7,705 nt of DNA from Acetobacteraceae bacterium (lineage in GTDB: Bacteria > Pseudomonadota > Alphaproteobacteria > Acetobacterales > Acetobacteraceae), in assembly GCA_027311485.1 (NCBI GenBank), contig DAICYU010000185.1, positions 1 to 7,705 of the forward strand, read 5' to 3'. Below the pieces are notes generated by a model. The model made no database searches. It was given only the letters and a program-made list of their open reading frames with translations, and was not told where the DNA came from. The stretch's first letter is position 1. The number at the start of each line of letters is the position of its first letter. A program made the translations under genes and the position numbers. Below are positions 6,014 through 7,705 of the stretch, piece by piece.

Positions 6014-6325
6014 ATGAATTTCCGTCCCCTGCACGACCGCGTTGTCGTCCGGCGCATCACCGCCGAAGAGAAGACTGCGGGCGGCATCATTATTCCGGAC
6101 ACCGCCAAGGAAAAGCCGATGGAAGGCGAGATCATCGCGGTTGGCCCGGGCGCCCGCAACGAACAGGGCCAGCTTGTTGCCCTGGACGTCAAGGCTGGTG
6201 ACCGTGTGCTGTTCGGCAAGTGGTCCGGCACCGAGGTGAAGATCGATGGTGAGGAGCTCCTTATCATGAAGGAGACCGACATCATGGGCATCATCACCAC
6301 CGCGTCGATGAAGGCTGCCGCCTGA
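6014..6325 (+). CDS. groES: co-chaperonin GroES
   Basis: The 103-residue product is the cytoplasmic seven-subunit lid of the GroEL folding chamber. It begins MNFRPLHDRVVVRR, carries the mobile loop that contacts GroEL (about EEKTAGGIIIPDTAKEKP, residues 18-35), the roof region GPGARNEQG (45-53), the GDRVLFGKWSGTEVKIDGEE segment and the end EELLIMKETDIMGII. The length is normal for alphaproteobacteria. An AGGAG (6001-6005) lies eight bases before the ATG. The gene ends in tandem stops, TGA TAA. It is the first gene of the groES-groEL operon, controlled by the RpoH-like promoter and two CIRCE elements upstream, so induction by heat through both sigma factor and HrcA release is expected. Confidence 0.98.
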   Translation: MNFRPLHDRVVVRRITAEEKTAGGIIIPDTAKEKPMEGEIIAVGPGARNEQGQLVALDVKAGDRVLFGKWSGTEVKIDGEELLIMKETDIMGIITTASMKAAA

Positions 6326-6392
6326 TAAGGCGTGTTGCCCACTGACGGTGGTACCGACACTGCATTCAGACTGATCAAAGGAAACAAACATT
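6326..6392 (+). promoter_or_regulatory. groES-groEL intergenic region with a stem-loop
   Basis: The 67-base gap holds a hairpin: CCAC (6339-6342) pairs with GTGG (6348-6351) around TGACG, extended after an internal loop by GTGT (6332-6335) with ACAC (6357-6360). No T-run follows, so it is not an intrinsic terminator and the operon should be read through. The groEL ribosome site AAAGGA (6377-6382) lies ten bases before its ATG. In Agrobacterium the groESL message is cut between the two genes after heat shock. The stem here could serve a similar step, but that is inference. Confidence 0.5.

Positions 6393-7705
<1,313 letters not shown>

Overview
The window looks like chromosomal DNA from a GC-rich alphaproteobacterium. 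The best guess is Rhodospirillales, probably Acetobacteraceae. This rests on the CtaA/COX15-type heme A synthase (a four-His family without the Cys pair of Bacillus CtaA), a small Usg-family protein, an alphaproteobacterial RpoH-like promoter combined with CIRCE operators in front of groESL, and the style of the GroES and GroEL sequences. The family-level assignment is inference, since no search could be run. There are six well-supported genes and no rRNA, tRNA, CRISPR array, transposase or prophage gene.

Layout from left to right. Positions 1-379 contain no confident gene. They hold a possible 3' end of a plus-strand ORF (stop at 91-93), an AT-rich palindromic island (about 120-285) and the intrinsic terminator of tldD (320-354). 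Four genes then lie on the minus strand. In transcription order they are usg (5714-5454), ctaA (5362-4232), a soluble four-PAS sensor histidine kinase (4235-1941) and tldD (1819-380). The ctaA stop and the kinase start share an ATGA, so these two are almost certainly one translationally coupled unit. tldD follows after a 121-bp gap and ends in a good terminator. On the plus strand, diverging from usg, is the chaperonin operon groES (6014-6325) and groEL (from 6393, cut by the window end).

The most interesting regulatory stretch is the usg/groES divergent region. It carries two imperfect CIRCE elements that bracket a heat-shock-type promoter. The upstream copy has a perfect left arm and the downstream copy a perfect right arm, so the two consensus half-sites face each other across the promoter. 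The second copy also folds as a strong hairpin at the expected 5' end of the groESL mRNA. This suggests dual control by RpoH and HrcA.

Functionally the window mixes housekeeping and regulation: respiratory heme a synthesis (CtaA), a metalloprotease subunit (TldD) and protein folding (GroES/GroEL). The kinase has no response regulator in the window. Its coupling to ctaA makes a link to respiration, heme or redox state an attractive but unproven hypothesis. I do not see a clearly new multi-gene system. The candidates worth a second look are the ctaA-kinase pairing, the paired CIRCE arrangement and the palindromic island at the left end.
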